Assembly: GCF_012184415.1 (NCBI RefSeq)
Contig: NZ_VTOX01000001.1
Coordinates: forward strand, 1,054,001 to 1,118,000
Length of the DNA stretch: 64,000 nt
Origin: Ramlibacter lithotrophicus
GTDB taxonomy: Bacteria; Pseudomonadota; Gammaproteobacteria; Burkholderiales; Burkholderiaceae_C
Reading direction: 5' to 3'
In this document: piece after piece, positions 30,098 to 38,896 of the stretch
Numbering within the stretch: the stretch's first letter is position 1
Layout of the letters: each line of letters begins with the position of its first letter
Program-made: the position numbers and the translations under genes
Notes under the pieces: generated by a model
The model's input: only the letters and a program-made list of their open reading frames with translations
The model's database searches: none
What the model was told of the DNA's origin: nothing

Positions 30098-30430
30098 ATG
30101 AATTCCAGGGAACACGCCGCGATCAACCAGCTCCTGGGGCTGCTGGAATCGCGCTACGCCATCCGGGTGCTGTGGGCCCTGCGCGACGGCCATGCCCAGA
30201 CGTTCCGCCTGCTGCAGGACAGCGTGGGCGGCATCACGCCGAACACGCTCAACACCCGCATCAAGGAACTGCGCCAGGCGGGCTTCGTGAACCACGGCGA
30301 CGATGGCTACGTGGTCACCCCCGCCGGCTCCGAATTGCTCAGGCGCATGTCGGAGCTGCCCGCGTTCGCGGCAAAATGGTCGGCGGTCCAGTCCAGAAAG
30401 AAGTCGCAACCTTCGTCGCGCGCTGCCTGA
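30098..30430 (+). CDS. HxlR family transcriptional regulator
   Basis: A 110-residue winged-helix DNA-binding protein. The ATG is preceded by GAGGAGAGG. The family core LLESRYAIRVLWALRDG, followed by GGITPNTLNTRIKELRQAGF and VTPAGSELL, is complete. There are no Cys residues, so it is not a redox sensor of the HypR/YodB kind. It lies 24 bp before an FAH-family gene, with which it is probably co-transcribed and which it probably controls. Its promoter holds an inverted repeat between -35 and -10. Confidence 0.87.
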   Translation: MNSREHAAINQLLGLLESRYAIRVLWALRDGHAQTFRLLQDSVGGITPNTLNTRIKELRQAGFVNHGDDGYVVTPAGSELLRRMSELPAFAAKWSAVQSRKKSQPSSRAA

Positions 30431-30454
30431 CGCCCCATATTCCCGCCACTCCTC

Positions 30455-31633
30455 ATGATTTCATCGCACCTGCGGCCGGAAACGGCCCTGCCTTCCGACC
30501 ACCACGACGCCGTCCTCGTGGGCCGCATCCACGTCCCCGGGACCGGCCCGGTGCTGGTGCAGGTCCGCGCCGACGGCGTCCACGACCTGTCGCGGCTCGC
30601 GCCCACCTGCAGCGAGCTGCTCGAGTTGCCCGACCCCGCCGCGGCGGTGCGCGCGCACGACGGCCCCCGGATCGCCTCCGCCAGGGAGGTGCTCGCCAAC
30701 AGCTCCTGCGACGCCCGCGTCGAGGACACGCCGTTCCTCCTCGCGCCGTGCGACCTGCAGGCGATCAAGGCCGCCGGCGTGACCTTCGTCGCGTCGATGC
30801 TGGAGCGCGTCATCGAGGAGCAGGCGCGCGGCGACGCGAGCAAGGCCGAATCGGTGCGGCAGGCCGTCATTGCCGTCATCGGCGACAACCTCGGTGCCGT
30901 CAAGCCCGGCTCGCCCGAAGCGGCGCGGCTGAAGGACATCCTCATCGCGCAAGGGATGTGGTCGCAGTACCTGGAGGTGGGCATCGGCCCCGACGCCGAG
31001 GTCTTCACCAAGTCGCAGCCGATGAGCGCCGTGGGCACCGGCTCCGAGGTCGGCATCCATCCGGGGAGCGAGTGGAACAACCCCGAGCCGGAGGTCGTGC
31101 TGGCGGTCAACAGCCGCGGCGAGGTCGTGGGTGCGGCGCTCGGCAACGACGTGAACCTGCGCGACTTCGAAGGCCGCAGCGCCCTGCTCCTGGGCAAGGC
31201 GAAGGACAACAACGCGAGCTGCGCCATCGGGCCGTTCATCCGGCTGTTCGACGCGAAGTTCGGCATCGGCGACGTGCGCGGCTGCGAGCTCTCGATGCGC
31301 GTGGAGGGCCCGGACGGCTTCGTCATGGACGGCGCCAGCTCGCTCGCGAAGATCAGCCGCGACCCGCTGGACCTGGTGGGCCAGGCGATCGGCGCGAACC
31401 ACCAGTATCCGGACGGCTTCATGCTGTTCCTGGGCACCATGTTCGCGCCCACGCAGGACCGCCACGGCCCGGGCCAGGGGTTCACCCACGTCGTCGGCGA
31501 CGTGGTCACGGTGGCCACGCCGCGCCTGGGTACACTCGCCAATCGCGTCAACACCAGCGACCGGGTGGCGCCGTGGACGTACGGCACCCGCTCGCTCATG
31601 CGGGACCTGGCGCGCCGCGGATTGCTGGGCTGA
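30455..31633 (+). CDS. Fumarylacetoacetate hydrolase (FAH) family enzyme
   Basis: A 392-residue metal-dependent enzyme of the FAH fold. Metal ligands fitting the family are the Glu pair in NPEPEVVLAV and the Asp in GNDVNLRDFEG. The length and long N-terminal domain resemble 2-keto-3-deoxy sugar-acid dehydratases (XylX-like) more than the about 280-residue hydratases. If so it could act on the product of an arabinonate-type dehydratase like the one at 20119-21861, but that gene is 9 kb away and on the other strand. The true substrate is uncertain. No strong ribosome-binding site precedes the ATG, so coupling to the HxlR gene is possible. Confidence 0.75.
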   Translation: MISSHLRPETALPSDHHDAVLVGRIHVPGTGPVLVQVRADGVHDLSRLAPTCSELLELPDPAAAVRAHDGPRIASAREVLANSSCDARVEDTPFLLAPCDLQAIKAAGVTFVASMLERVIEEQARGDASKAESVRQAVIAVIGDNLGAVKPGSPEAARLKDILIAQGMWSQYLEVGIGPDAEVFTKSQPMSAVGTGSEVGIHPGSEWNNPEPEVVLAVNSRGEVVGAALGNDVNLRDFEGRSALLLGKAKDNNASCAIGPFIRLFDAKFGIGDVRGCELSMRVEGPDGFVMDGASSLAKISRDPLDLVGQAIGANHQYPDGFMLFLGTMFAPTQDRHGPGQGFTHVVGDVVTVATPRLGTLANRVNTSDRVAPWTYGTRSLMRDLARRGLLG

Positions 31634-31693
31634 CCTAGCCGGTCGCTGCCGGGCGGACGCGCTCCCGCCCTCTTTGCCATCAAGGACATCGCA

Positions 31694-32044
31694 ATGATCA
31701 CGACCCCTTCGGGCCTGCAATACGAAGACACCACGCCGGGCACCGGCGCCGAGGCCAGGCCCGGGCAGCACGTGCGCGTCCACTACACCGGCTGGCTCTA
31801 CAACGGCGGCCAGCAGGGCGCCAAGTTCGACTCTAGCGTCGACCGCGGCGATCCGTTCTCCTTCTCCCTGGGCGCGGGCATGGTCATCAAGGGCTGGGAC
31901 GAAGGCGTCGCCGGCATGAAGGTCGGCGGCAAGCGCACCTTGATCATCCCGCCGCAGCTTGGCTACGGCGCTCGCGGCGCCGGCGGCGTGATCCCCCCCA
32001 ACGCCACCCTCAAGTTCGACGTCGAGCTGATCGGCGTCCAGTAA
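31694..32044 (+). CDS. FKBP-type peptidyl-prolyl cis-trans isomerase
   Basis: A 116-residue single-domain FKBP without a signal peptide, so cytosolic. Typical residues are present: VHYTGWLYNG, FDSSVDRGDPFSF, MVIKGWDEGVAGM, and LGYGARGAGGVIPPNATL before a closing FDVELIGV. It speeds proline isomerisation during protein folding. AAGGA precedes the start. Two strong hairpins follow the stop. Confidence 0.95.
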   Translation: MITTPSGLQYEDTTPGTGAEARPGQHVRVHYTGWLYNGGQQGAKFDSSVDRGDPFSFSLGAGMVIKGWDEGVAGMKVGGKRTLIIPPQLGYGARGAGGVIPPNATLKFDVELIGVQ

Positions 32045-32093
32045 TCCGCTAGCGGCACCGGCCGATCGGAGCAACGCGCAGATCGGCCACTCC

Positions 32094-32127
32094 TTGAGCG
32101 GGATCCGGCTCCGCCGGTCCCGCTCAA
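32094..32127 (+). terminator. Hairpin after the FKBP gene
   Basis: Arms TTGAGCGGGA and TCCCGCTCAA enclose a second inner stem CCGGC/GCCGG, giving about 15 pairs in total. There is no T-run after it, so termination may be intrinsic but weak, or it may act as a 3' stabiliser. Confidence 0.6.
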
Positions 32128-32137
32128 CTGATCAGAC

Positions 32138-32170
32138 CGCTCTGAAAACGCGGCACGCGTTTTCAGAGCG
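32138..32170. terminator. 15-bp perfect hairpin, probably bidirectional terminator
   Basis: CGCTCTGAAAACGCG - GCA - CGCGTTTTCAGAGCG is a perfect 15-bp stem with a 3-nt loop. It lies between convergent genes and contains the stop codon of the LytTR regulator within one arm. Confidence 0.75.
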
Positions 32171-32933
32171 CCTGGAAGAGGTGCTGGTAGCTGCGGCTGA
32201 CCGGCACGCGGTCGCTGCGGCCCTTCAGGAACAGCTCGCCGCTCTCGCCGTCGCCATGGACGAAATGGCTCACCCGCTCGAGGCACACGATGGCGCAGCG
32301 GTGCACCTGCACGAAGCGCCCGGGATCGAGCTCGCCGGCCAGTTCGCGGATGGTCTTGCGGATGAGCGCCTCGCCGCCCTCCCATACCACCAGCGTGTAC
32401 TTGTTGTCCGACCTCAGGTAGATCACCTCGTCCACCGGGATCAGCCGCACGGTATTGCCCACGGACGCCTTGATCCATTGCAGCCGGGCCGGCGGCGTGA
32501 TCCGCTCGCGCAGTTCGGCGGCGATGCGCTCGAGCGCCGCCTCGAAGGCCGGGCCGCCCCCGGCGGGCGGCTGCCGCAGCCGCGCCTGCAGACGGTCGAC
32601 GGTTTCCGCCAGCCGGGCCTCGTCCAGCGGCTTGACCAGGTAGTCGATGGCGCGGTGCCGGAAGGCCTCGACCGCGTACTGGTCGTACGCGGTCACGAAC
32701 ACCACTTCGGCGCGCCCGCCGATCCGGCGCGCCACCTCGATGCCGTTCACGCCCGGCATCTGTACGTCCAGGAAGGCGACCCGCGGCCGGTGCTCCTCGA
32801 ACAGCTGCAGCGCCTCCGGACCGTTGCGCGCGCTGGCAACGAGTCGCAGCTCCGGCCAGAGCCGGTCCAGCAACGCGGCCAGCCGCTGTCGCAGCAGCGG
32901 CTCGTCGTCGGCGATCAGCGCGCTCGCGATCAC
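32163..32933 (-). CDS. LytTR family response regulator
   Basis: A 256-residue response regulator of the AlgR/LytR kind. The start is GTG at 32933, overlapping the kinase stop as GTGA. The receiver has acidic residues in LIADDEP, phospho-acceptor Asp56 (VAFLDVQMPG) and Lys in DYLVKPLDEA. The C-terminal LytTR DNA-binding domain starts near residue 150 (KASVGNTVRLIPVDEVIYLR) and ends QVHRCAIVCLERV...PVSRSYQHLF. Its partner is the kinase immediately upstream. Targets are unknown. Confidence 0.93.
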   Translation of the reverse strand: MIASALIADDEPLLRQRLAALLDRLWPELRLVASARNGPEALQLFEEHRPRVAFLDVQMPGVNGIEVARRIGGRAEVVFVTAYDQYAVEAFRHRAIDYLVKPLDEARLAETVDRLQARLRQPPAGGGPAFEAALERIAAELRERITPPARLQWIKASVGNTVRLIPVDEVIYLRSDNKYTLVVWEGGEALIRKTIRELAGELDPGRFVQVHRCAIVCLERVSHFVHGDGESGELFLKGRSDRVPVSRSYQHLFQAL

Positions 32934-34006
32934 GCTGCGGCTCCCGCGCCGACCGGAACCCGGATGTCGGCTCGCACGCCGCCGGCCGCCTGCTCGCTCA
33001 ATTCCACTCGCGCGGCCTCCCCGAAGAAAACCCGCAGCCGCGCCTTGAGGTTGGCGAGTCCCTGGCCTTCGGGCGCGTGCGGCGAGAGTCCCACGCCGGT
33101 GTCGGCGACCCACAGCCGGATCGTCTGCGCATCGGTTCGGCCGGCGCCGACCTCGATGCGGCCGCCGTCGCACGCCGGGTCGATGCCATGCCGCACGGCA
33201 TTCTCCACGAGCGTCAGCAAGGCCATCGGGGGAAAGCGCAGGGCCCGCAGCTCCGCCGGGATGTCGACGGAAAACGCGAGCCGGTCGGGCATGCGCATGT
33301 GCATCACCTCGAGGTAGGCGCGCACCAGCCGCTCCTCGTCCGCGAGCGTGGCGTCCGGCTGCTGCAGCCGCGGCATGCAGGCCCGCAGGTACTCGATCAG
33401 GCTGCGAAACACGGGCACGGCCTGCGGCGAGCCGCTCTCCACGAGCTCCTGCACGTTGGCCAGCGTATTCAGCAGGAAGTGCGGCTGGATTTGCGCCGTG
33501 AGCAGCGCCAGCCGGGCGTCCGCCGCCTGCCGCTCCAGGGTTTCGCGCTCCAGGGCGAACTGCAGCGCCTGGGCCCGCGCGCGCTCCCCGCGCAAGGCCA
33601 CCGCCGCGAACATCGTCCCGATGAGGGTCGCGACCACCGCGATCAGCACGTAGCCGATCACGTGGTGCCGTGAGGCCGCGAAGGCGGCGAAATCGCCCCT
33701 GAAGGTCACCAGCTGGACGATCAGCGGCGAGACGACGGCCGCGAGGGTCACGGCCGCGAACTGCGCCGCCCGGCGCGGGAGCCAGCGCTGGCGCCAGGCG
33801 CCGGCGGCGCTGAAGGCAAACAGCAGCATGAGGCCCACGAACAGGGTCTCGCCGAACAGCTCGTCGTAGCGGTTGAACGTCACCGGCTTGAGCACGGCCG
33901 CCACCACGATCGCGCCCAGCACGACCGCCAGCAGTTGCCGGCCCCGCGGCAGCGCCTTGCGGCGCGGCTCGGCCGGGGGGGTGACGGACGGGGGAGCCGT
34001 TGACAT
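32930..34006 (-). CDS. LytS/AlgZ-type sensor histidine kinase
   Basis: A 358-residue membrane kinase. MSTAPPSVTPP is taken as the start; 72 codons upstream run into the grpE promoter region and lack features. Four hydrophobic helices are at about residues 23-42, 53-72, 82-102 and 116-136. The His_kinase domain has the phospho-acceptor His176 in TAQIQPHFLLNTLAN, and the ATPase domain has LVENAVRHGI and DTGVGL. It is translationally coupled to the LytTR regulator. This short four-helix form lacks the 5TM-LYT sensor of LytS and is closer to AlgZ/FimS. Confidence 0.92.
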   Translation of the reverse strand: MSTAPPSVTPPAEPRRKALPRGRQLLAVVLGAIVVAAVLKPVTFNRYDELFGETLFVGLMLLFAFSAAGAWRQRWLPRRAAQFAAVTLAAVVSPLIVQLVTFRGDFAAFAASRHHVIGYVLIAVVATLIGTMFAAVALRGERARAQALQFALERETLERQAADARLALLTAQIQPHFLLNTLANVQELVESGSPQAVPVFRSLIEYLRACMPRLQQPDATLADEERLVRAYLEVMHMRMPDRLAFSVDIPAELRALRFPPMALLTLVENAVRHGIDPACDGGRIEVGAGRTDAQTIRLWVADTGVGLSPHAPEGQGLANLKARLRVFFGEAARVELSEQAAGGVRADIRVPVGAGAAA

Positions 34007-34162
34007 CGGCCGACGATAAGTGCCGGGCCACGGCACGGTCAAGCCGCCGGCAGGGCCCGTGCGACGGAGCCCCGCTTTGAATGGATGACCCGCCCCCGGC
34101 GCGGCGCGAAGCGGCACAATCCGGGGCCCGCTGCGCGTCGCCCGGCTTTCCGGCACGGACGC

Positions 34163-34189
34163 CTTGAAATAGGCGGCACCACCCCAAGC
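34163..34189 (+). promoter_or_regulatory. Sigma-32-like heat-shock promoter before grpE
   Basis: CTTGAA at 34163-34168, 13-bp spacer, CCCCAAGC at 34182-34189. This follows the sigma-32 consensus CTTGAA-N(13-17)-CCCCATNT closely, and grpE starts 35 bp after it. Confidence 0.7.
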
Positions 34190-34224
34190 TGGTGCGCAGC
34201 GTGTGATTTCACCCAGAACCACCC

Positions 34225-34830
34225 ATGCCCGAAAAGAACCAGACCGCCATGCCTGACAACGAGCGGATCGAGCCCACCATGGACCCCATCGGCGTGCCTG
34301 TGGACGCCAGCCCGGAAGAGCGGGAGGCTGCGCAGGCGGCCCACGAAGCGACCGGCCTGGCCGACCTGCAGGCGCAGTTCGCGGAGCTGCAGGCGCAGAA
34401 CGCCCAGCTCGCCGAGCAGTACCTGAGAGCCCAGGCCGACGTCCAGAACACCCGCCGCCGTGCCGAGGAAGAGATGTCCAAGGCGCGCAAGTTCGCGATC
34501 GAGGGCTTCGCGGAGAGCCTGCTGGCCGTCGCCGACAGCCTGGAGGCCGGACTGTCGATCCAGGAGGCGACCCCCCAGCAGATCCGCGAAGGCGCCGAAG
34601 CGACCCTGCGCCAGCTCAAGTCGGTCCTGGAGCGCAACAAGGTGGTGGAAATCAATCCCCAGGCCGGGGCCAGGTTCGACCCGCACCAGCACCAGGCCAT
34701 TTCGGTGGTCCCGGTTCCCACCGGTTCCGCACAGGAACCCAACACCATCGTCTCGGTACTGCAGAAGGGCTACCTGATCGCCGAACGCGTCCTGCGCCCG
34801 GCGCTGGTGACGGTGGCGGCGCCGCAGTGA
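34225..34830 (+). CDS. grpE: Nucleotide exchange factor GrpE
   Basis: A 201-residue cochaperone that releases ADP from DnaK. A long N-terminal coiled coil (about residues 45-90, [20 protein letters not shown]) leads into the family core [20 protein letters not shown]. The beta domain ends [20 protein letters not shown] and [15 protein letters not shown]. Neither the ATG at 34225 nor an in-frame ATG at 34249 has a good ribosome-binding site, so the start is uncertain by eight codons. It is first in grpE-dnaK-dnaJ and has its own sigma-32-like promoter. Confidence 0.95.
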   Translation: MPEKNQTAMPDNERIEPTMDPIGVPVDASPEEREAAQAAHEATGLADLQAQFAELQAQNAQLAEQYLRAQADVQNTRRRAEEEMSKARKFAIEGFAESLLAVADSLEAGLSIQEATPQQIREGAEATLRQLKSVLERNKVVEINPQAGARFDPHQHQAISVVPVPTGSAQEPNTIVSVLQKGYLIAERVLRPALVTVAAPQ

Positions 34831-34833
34831 CCG

Positions 34834-34861
34834 CTTGAAACGCCACAGCTTATCCACATTT
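34834..34861 (+). promoter_or_regulatory. Sigma-32-like heat-shock promoter before dnaK
   Basis: CTTGAA at 34834-34839, 14-bp spacer, CCACATTT at 34854-34861, in the 83-bp grpE-dnaK gap. It agrees with the sigma-32 consensus except one base in each of two positions of the -10 part. It would let dnaK be transcribed apart from grpE. No CIRCE element was seen. Confidence 0.7.
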
Positions 34862-34913
34862 AACCAACAGATTTGAATAGGGCCCCGGCGGGCCGCGCGA
34901 AAGGAGCAGCAAC

Positions 34914-36860
34914 ATGGGAAGAATCATCGGCATCGACCTGGGGACCACCAACTCGTGCGTCGCGGTGATGGAGGGCAACACGCCCAAGGTCATCGAGAAC
35001 AGTGAAGGCGCGCGCACCACGCCGTCGATCGTCGCGTACCAGGAGGACGGCGAGATCCTGGTCGGCGCCTCGGCCAAGCGCCAGGCCGTCACCAACGCCA
35101 AGAACACGATCTACGCCGTCAAGCGGCTGATCGGCCGCAAGTTCGAGGAAAAGGAAGTCCAGAAGGACATCCACCTCATGCCCTACCAGATCGTGCGCGC
35201 CGACAACGGCGACGCCTGGGTCGAGGTGCGCGGCAAGAAGCTCGCGGCGCAGCAGATCTCGGCGGAGATCCTGCGCAAGATGAAGAAGACGGCGGAGGAC
35301 TACCTGGGCGAGCCGGTGACCGAAGCGGTGATCACCGTGCCGGCGTACTTCAACGACAGCCAGCGCCAGGCGACCAAGGATGCCGGCCGCATCGCCGGCC
35401 TGGACGTCAAGCGCATCATCAACGAGCCGACCGCGGCCGCGCTGGCCTTCGGCCTGGACAAGCAGGAAAAGGGCGACCGCAAGATCGCCGTGTACGACCT
35501 GGGCGGCGGCACGTTCGACATCTCGATCATCGAGATCGCCGACGTCGACGGCGAGAAGCAGTTCGAGGTGCTGTCCACCAACGGCGACACCTTCCTGGGC
35601 GGCGAGGACTTCGACCAGCGCATCATCGACTACATCATCGGCGAGTTCAGGAAGGACCAGGGCGTCGACCTGTCCAAGGACGTGCTCGCCCTGCAGCGCC
35701 TGAAGGAAGCCGCGGAGAAGGCCAAGATCGAGCTTTCCAGCAACTCCCAGACCGACGTGAACCTGCCGTACATCACGGCCGACGCGAGCGGTCCGAAGCA
35801 CCTGAACATCAAGCTGACGCGCGCCAAGCTGGAAGCCCTGGTGGAGGAACTGGTCGAGCGCACCATCGCGCCGTGCCGCACCGCCATCAAGGACGCCGGC
35901 GTGTCGGTCTCGGACATCCACGACGTGATCCTGGTGGGCGGCCAGACCCGCATGCCCAAGGTGCAGGAGAAGGTCAAGGAGTTCTTCGGCAAGGAGCCGC
36001 GCAAGGACGTCAACCCGGACGAAGCCGTGGCCGTGGGCGCCGCGATCCAGGGCCAGGTGCTGGGCGGCGAGCGCAAGGACGTGCTGCTGCTGGACGTGAC
36101 GCCGCTGTCGCTGGGCATCGAGACCCTGGGCGGCGTGATGACCAAGATGATCACGAAGAACACGACCATCCCGACCAAGTTCGCGCAGACCTTCTCGACG
36201 GCCGACGACAACCAGCCGGCGGTGACGATCAAGTGCTACCAGGGCGAGCGCGAGATGGCTTCCGGCAACAAGCTGCTGGGCGAATTCAACCTGGAGGGCA
36301 TTCCCCCGGCGCCGCGCGGCCTGCCCCAGATCGAGGTCACCTTCGACATCGACGCCAACGGCATCCTGCACGTGAGCGCGAAGGACAAGGGCACGGGCAA
36401 GGAGAACAAGATCACCATCAAGGCGAACTCGGGGCTGTCGGAAGCCGAGATCCAGAAAATGGTGAAGGACGCCGAGCTGAACGCCGAAGAGGACAAGAAG
36501 AAGCTCGAGATCGTGCAGGCCAGGAACCAGGGCGAGGCGCTGGTGCACAGCGTGCGCAAGAGCCTGACCGAGTACGGCGACAAGCTCGATGGCGGCGAGA
36601 AGGACAAGATCGAGGCCGCCGTGAAGGACCTCGAATCCGTGCTCAAGGGCGAGGACAAGGCCGCGATCGAGGAAAAGTCGAACGCCCTCATGTCGGTCAG
36701 CCAGAAGCTCGGCGAGAAGATGTACGCCGACATGCAGGCGCAGCAGAGCGCGCAGGCGGCCGCCGGCGGCGGCCAGTCCGGCGGCACCGAAGCCGGCGCG
36801 GGTTCGCGGCCGGCCGACGAGAATGTCGTCGACGCCGAGGTGAAGGAAGTCAAGAAGTGA
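34914..36860 (+). CDS. dnaK: Chaperone protein DnaK (Hsp70)
   Basis: A 648-residue, full-length Hsp70. The nucleotide-binding domain opens with [16 protein letters not shown] and holds [11 protein letters not shown] and the [13 protein letters not shown] stretch. The interdomain linker [15 protein letters not shown] is near residue 390. The substrate-binding domain and helical lid follow, and the tail ends with the DnaK-type [21 protein letters not shown] precedes the ATG. It works with GrpE and DnaJ encoded on either side in folding and stress repair. Confidence 0.98.
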   Translation: MGRIIGIDLGTTNSCVAVMEGNTPKVIENSEGARTTPSIVAYQEDGEILVGASAKRQAVTNAKNTIYAVKRLIGRKFEEKEVQKDIHLMPYQIVRADNGDAWVEVRGKKLAAQQISAEILRKMKKTAEDYLGEPVTEAVITVPAYFNDSQRQATKDAGRIAGLDVKRIINEPTAAALAFGLDKQEKGDRKIAVYDLGGGTFDISIIEIADVDGEKQFEVLSTNGDTFLGGEDFDQRIIDYIIGEFRKDQGVDLSKDVLALQRLKEAAEKAKIELSSNSQTDVNLPYITADASGPKHLNIKLTRAKLEALVEELVERTIAPCRTAIKDAGVSVSDIHDVILVGGQTRMPKVQEKVKEFFGKEPRKDVNPDEAVAVGAAIQGQVLGGERKDVLLLDVTPLSLGIETLGGVMTKMITKNTTIPTKFAQTFSTADDNQPAVTIKCYQGEREMASGNKLLGEFNLEGIPPAPRGLPQIEVTFDIDANGILHVSAKDKGTGKENKITIKANSGLSEAEIQKMVKDAELNAEEDKKKLEIVQARNQGEALVHSVRKSLTEYGDKLDGGEKDKIEAAVKDLESVLKGEDKAAIEEKSNALMSVSQKLGEKMYADMQAQQSAQAAAGGGQSGGTEAGAGSRPADENVVDAEVKEVKK

Positions 36861-36868
36861 CAATCGAG

Positions 36869-36890
36869 GCCGGCGGCCCCCGCCGCCGGC
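36869..36890 (+). terminator. Hairpin in the dnaK-dnaJ gap
   Basis: GCCGGCGGC - CCCC - GCCGCCGGC, a perfect 9-bp GC stem directly after the dnaK stop. There is no T-run, so it probably attenuates or protects the dnaK message rather than ending transcription fully. Confidence 0.5.
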
Positions 36891-36963
36891 GCCAGTTCGC
36901 CGCGTTGGAACGTGACCGTTGCGGGAACGTCGACGCGGCGTTCTTGCTGTAGCGAACGAGAAC

Positions 36964-38103
36964 ATGGCCACCAAACGAGACTATTACGACGTCCTGGGCG
37001 TCCCGAAGAACGCGTCGGACGAGGAAATCAAGAAGGCCTATCGCAAGCTCGCGATGAAGTACCACCCTGACCGCAACCAGGGTGATGCGCACCAGGCCGC
37101 CGAGGCCAAGTTCAAGGAGGCCAAGGAGGCCTACGAGATGCTGTCGAACGCCGAGAAACGCTCGGCGTACGACCAGTTCGGCCATGCCGGCGTCGACCCC
37201 AACATGCGCGGCGGCCCCGGCCAGGAAGGTTTCGGCGGGTTCGCGGAGGCCTTCGGCGACATCTTCGGCGACATCTTCGGCCAGCAGCAGCGCGGCGGCC
37301 GGGGCGGGCGCCAGGTCTACCGCGGCAGCGACCTGTCGTACGCGATGGAGATCACCCTCGAGGAAGCGGCGCTGGGCAAGGAGGCCCAGATCCGCATCCC
37401 CTCGTGGGAGCAATGCGACACCTGCCACGGCAGCGGCGCCAAGCCAGGCACCCAGGCCAAGACCTGCGGCACCTGCAACGGCCAGGGCGTGGTCCAGATG
37501 CGCCAGGGCTTCTTTTCGGTGCAGCAGACCTGCCCGCACTGCCGCGGCACCGGCAAGATCATTCCGGAGCCGTGCACGACCTGCCACGGCCAGGGCCGCG
37601 TCAAGAAGCAGAAGACGCTGGAAGTGAAGATCCCGGCCGGCATCGACGACGGCATGCGCATCCGCAGCGCCGGCAACGGCGAGCCCGGCACCAACGGCGG
37701 CCCGCCGGGCGACCTGTACATCGAGATCCGGCTGAAGAAGCACGACATCTTCGAGCGCGACGGCGACGACCTGCACTGCGTGGTGCCGATCAGCTTCACC
37801 CGGGCCGCGCTCGGCGGCGAGATCGAGGTGCCGACGCTGGCCGGCAAGGCCGCGATCGACATTCCCGAAGGCACCCAGGCCGGCAAGCAGTTCCGCCTGC
37901 GCGGCAAGGGCATCAAGGGCGTGCGCTCGAGCTACCCCGGCGACCTGTATTGCCACATCGCCGTGGAAACGCCGGTCAAGCTCACGGAACACCAGCGCAA
38001 GCTGCTGAAGGAACTGGACGACTCGCTCAAGAAGGGCGGCGCCAAGCACTCCCCCACCGAGGAGTCCTGGGCGGACAAGCTCAAAGGGTTCTTCAGCGCC
38101 TGA
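36964..38103 (+). CDS. dnaJ: Chaperone protein DnaJ (Hsp40)
   Basis: A 379-residue type I J-protein. [13 protein letters not shown] is the start; 15 in-frame codons before it are non-coding in character. The J domain has the HPD motif in KYHPDRNQ near residue 33. A Gly/Phe-rich region ([17 protein letters not shown]) follows. The zinc domain has four CxxCxGxG-type repeats: [24 protein letters not shown] and CTTCHGQG. The C-terminal peptide-binding domains are complete. It stimulates DnaK ATPase. Its TGA stop sits in the loop of a 12-bp hairpin, and its last 24 bp recur 137 bp downstream in degenerate form. Confidence 0.98.
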   Translation: MATKRDYYDVLGVPKNASDEEIKKAYRKLAMKYHPDRNQGDAHQAAEAKFKEAKEAYEMLSNAEKRSAYDQFGHAGVDPNMRGGPGQEGFGGFAEAFGDIFGDIFGQQQRGGRGGRQVYRGSDLSYAMEITLEEAALGKEAQIRIPSWEQCDTCHGSGAKPGTQAKTCGTCNGQGVVQMRQGFFSVQQTCPHCRGTGKIIPEPCTTCHGQGRVKKQKTLEVKIPAGIDDGMRIRSAGNGEPGTNGGPPGDLYIEIRLKKHDIFERDGDDLHCVVPISFTRAALGGEIEVPTLAGKAAIDIPEGTQAGKQFRLRGKGIKGVRSSYPGDLYCHIAVETPVKLTEHQRKLLKELDDSLKKGGAKHSPTEESWADKLKGFFSA

Positions 38104-38150
38104 GCGCTGAAGAACCGCAGCCCACGGCTGCGGCAGCGCGGGACGCGCTG
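38088..38150 (+). terminator. Triple hairpin cluster at the dnaJ end
   Basis: Three stems in a row: GTTCTTCAGCGC-CTGA-GCGCTGAAGAAC (38088-38115, 12 bp, stop codon in the loop), CCGCAGCC-CAC-GGCTGCGG (38115-38133, 8 bp), and CAGCGCG-GGA-CGCGCTG (38134-38150, 7 bp). ACCCTTTGAGTTT follows. They probably end the heat-shock operon. Confidence 0.7.
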
Positions 38151-38171
38151 ACCCTTTGAGTTTGCAGCGAA

Positions 38172-38205
38172 GGCTAACAACTGCCGCGAAGCGGCTTGTT
38201 ATGCC
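38172..38205. repeat. Imperfect palindrome with GAA loop
   Basis: GGC-TAACAA-(CT)-GCCGC-GAA-GCGGC-TTGTTA-(T)-GCC folds into a long stem with two small bulges. It lies between the dnaJ terminator and the repeat of the dnaJ tail and looks like a REP-type intergenic element. Confidence 0.45.
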
Positions 38206-38213
38206 GGAGCTAC

Positions 38214-38273
38214 AAGCTGAAAGGATTCTTCAGCGCCGGAGCGTTGAACCACCGCAGCCCGTGGTTTCGGCAG
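38214..38273 (+). repeat. Degenerate direct repeat of the dnaJ 3' end and terminator
   Basis: These 60 bp match 38077-38136 (last 27 bp of dnaJ including the stop, plus its hairpins) at about 50 of 60 positions without gaps. The copy has lost the dnaJ stop (TGA to GGA) and the perfect pairing of the stems. Confidence 0.8.
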
Positions 38274-38329
38274 GGCCCCCCGCGCCGATTCCTGATGCCA
38301 AGCCCCTCACCGAAGGGCAGAATGCCGGT

Positions 38330-38896
38330 ATGGGCCTCAAGCTCTTCCATGAAACCGGGTATTCCTCGATCCTGATGCCCGGCGAGACCCGCGTCGGTCT
38401 TCATCCCGGATGGCTGGTGCTCGCCGCGAGCCTGTGGACCGGCTTCGCCGCCAACGTGGCCCTGTGGCGCGCCATGGCCGGCACCGCGGGTGCGCTGGGC
38501 CCGGCCCTGGCGACCGGGCTCCTGGTGGCCGGCAGCACCGCCGCGCTGCTGAGCCTGCTGGGATGGCGCAAGACGCTCAAGCCGGCCGCAATCCTGGTCC
38601 TGCTCGCCGCCGGTCTCGTGGCGGCATCGATCTGGAGCAAGGCCCTGCCCGTCGACGCATCGCTGCTCTCGCAGAAACCTTCGTCCCTGGTCGTGCCGTC
38701 GTGGGCAAGCTTCCTGCGATGGCAGGTGCTGGCAGCCTTGGCGGGGCTGGGCCTGGTGCCGGCCATCTGGGTCTGGCGCGCCCACCTGCGCCGGCTGCCC
38801 GCCGGCCAGCAACTCGGCGTCAACGTGCTCGGCCTGTCGGCCGGGCTGGCGGCGGCCGCCGCCGGCGCCTACCTGCTCGGCGACGTCCCGCTCTAG
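38330..38896 (+). CDS. Stand-alone EptA N-terminal membrane domain-like protein
   Basis: A 188-residue membrane protein from MGLKLFHETGYSS; the frame is open further upstream into the dnaJ-tail repeat, and 38156 is a less likely start. Helices lie at about residues 24-43, 50-70, 78-98, 122-142 and 160-182. The pattern (WTGFAANVALWRAM, LLSLLGWRKTLKPAAILVLL, VDASLL, LVPAIWVWRAHLRRL) follows the N-terminal transmembrane domain of phosphoethanolamine transferases (DUF1705), including the segment before the periplasmic domain. The sulfatase-like catalytic domain, about 350 residues, is absent and there is no trace of it downstream. It is either a remnant or an orphan membrane domain. Its stop shares a CTAG with the convergent neighbour. 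Confidence 0.6.
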   Translation: MGLKLFHETGYSSILMPGETRVGLHPGWLVLAASLWTGFAANVALWRAMAGTAGALGPALATGLLVAGSTAALLSLLGWRKTLKPAAILVLLAAGLVAASIWSKALPVDASLLSQKPSSLVVPSWASFLRWQVLAALAGLGLVPAIWVWRAHLRRLPAGQQLGVNVLGLSAGLAAAAAGAYLLGDVPL

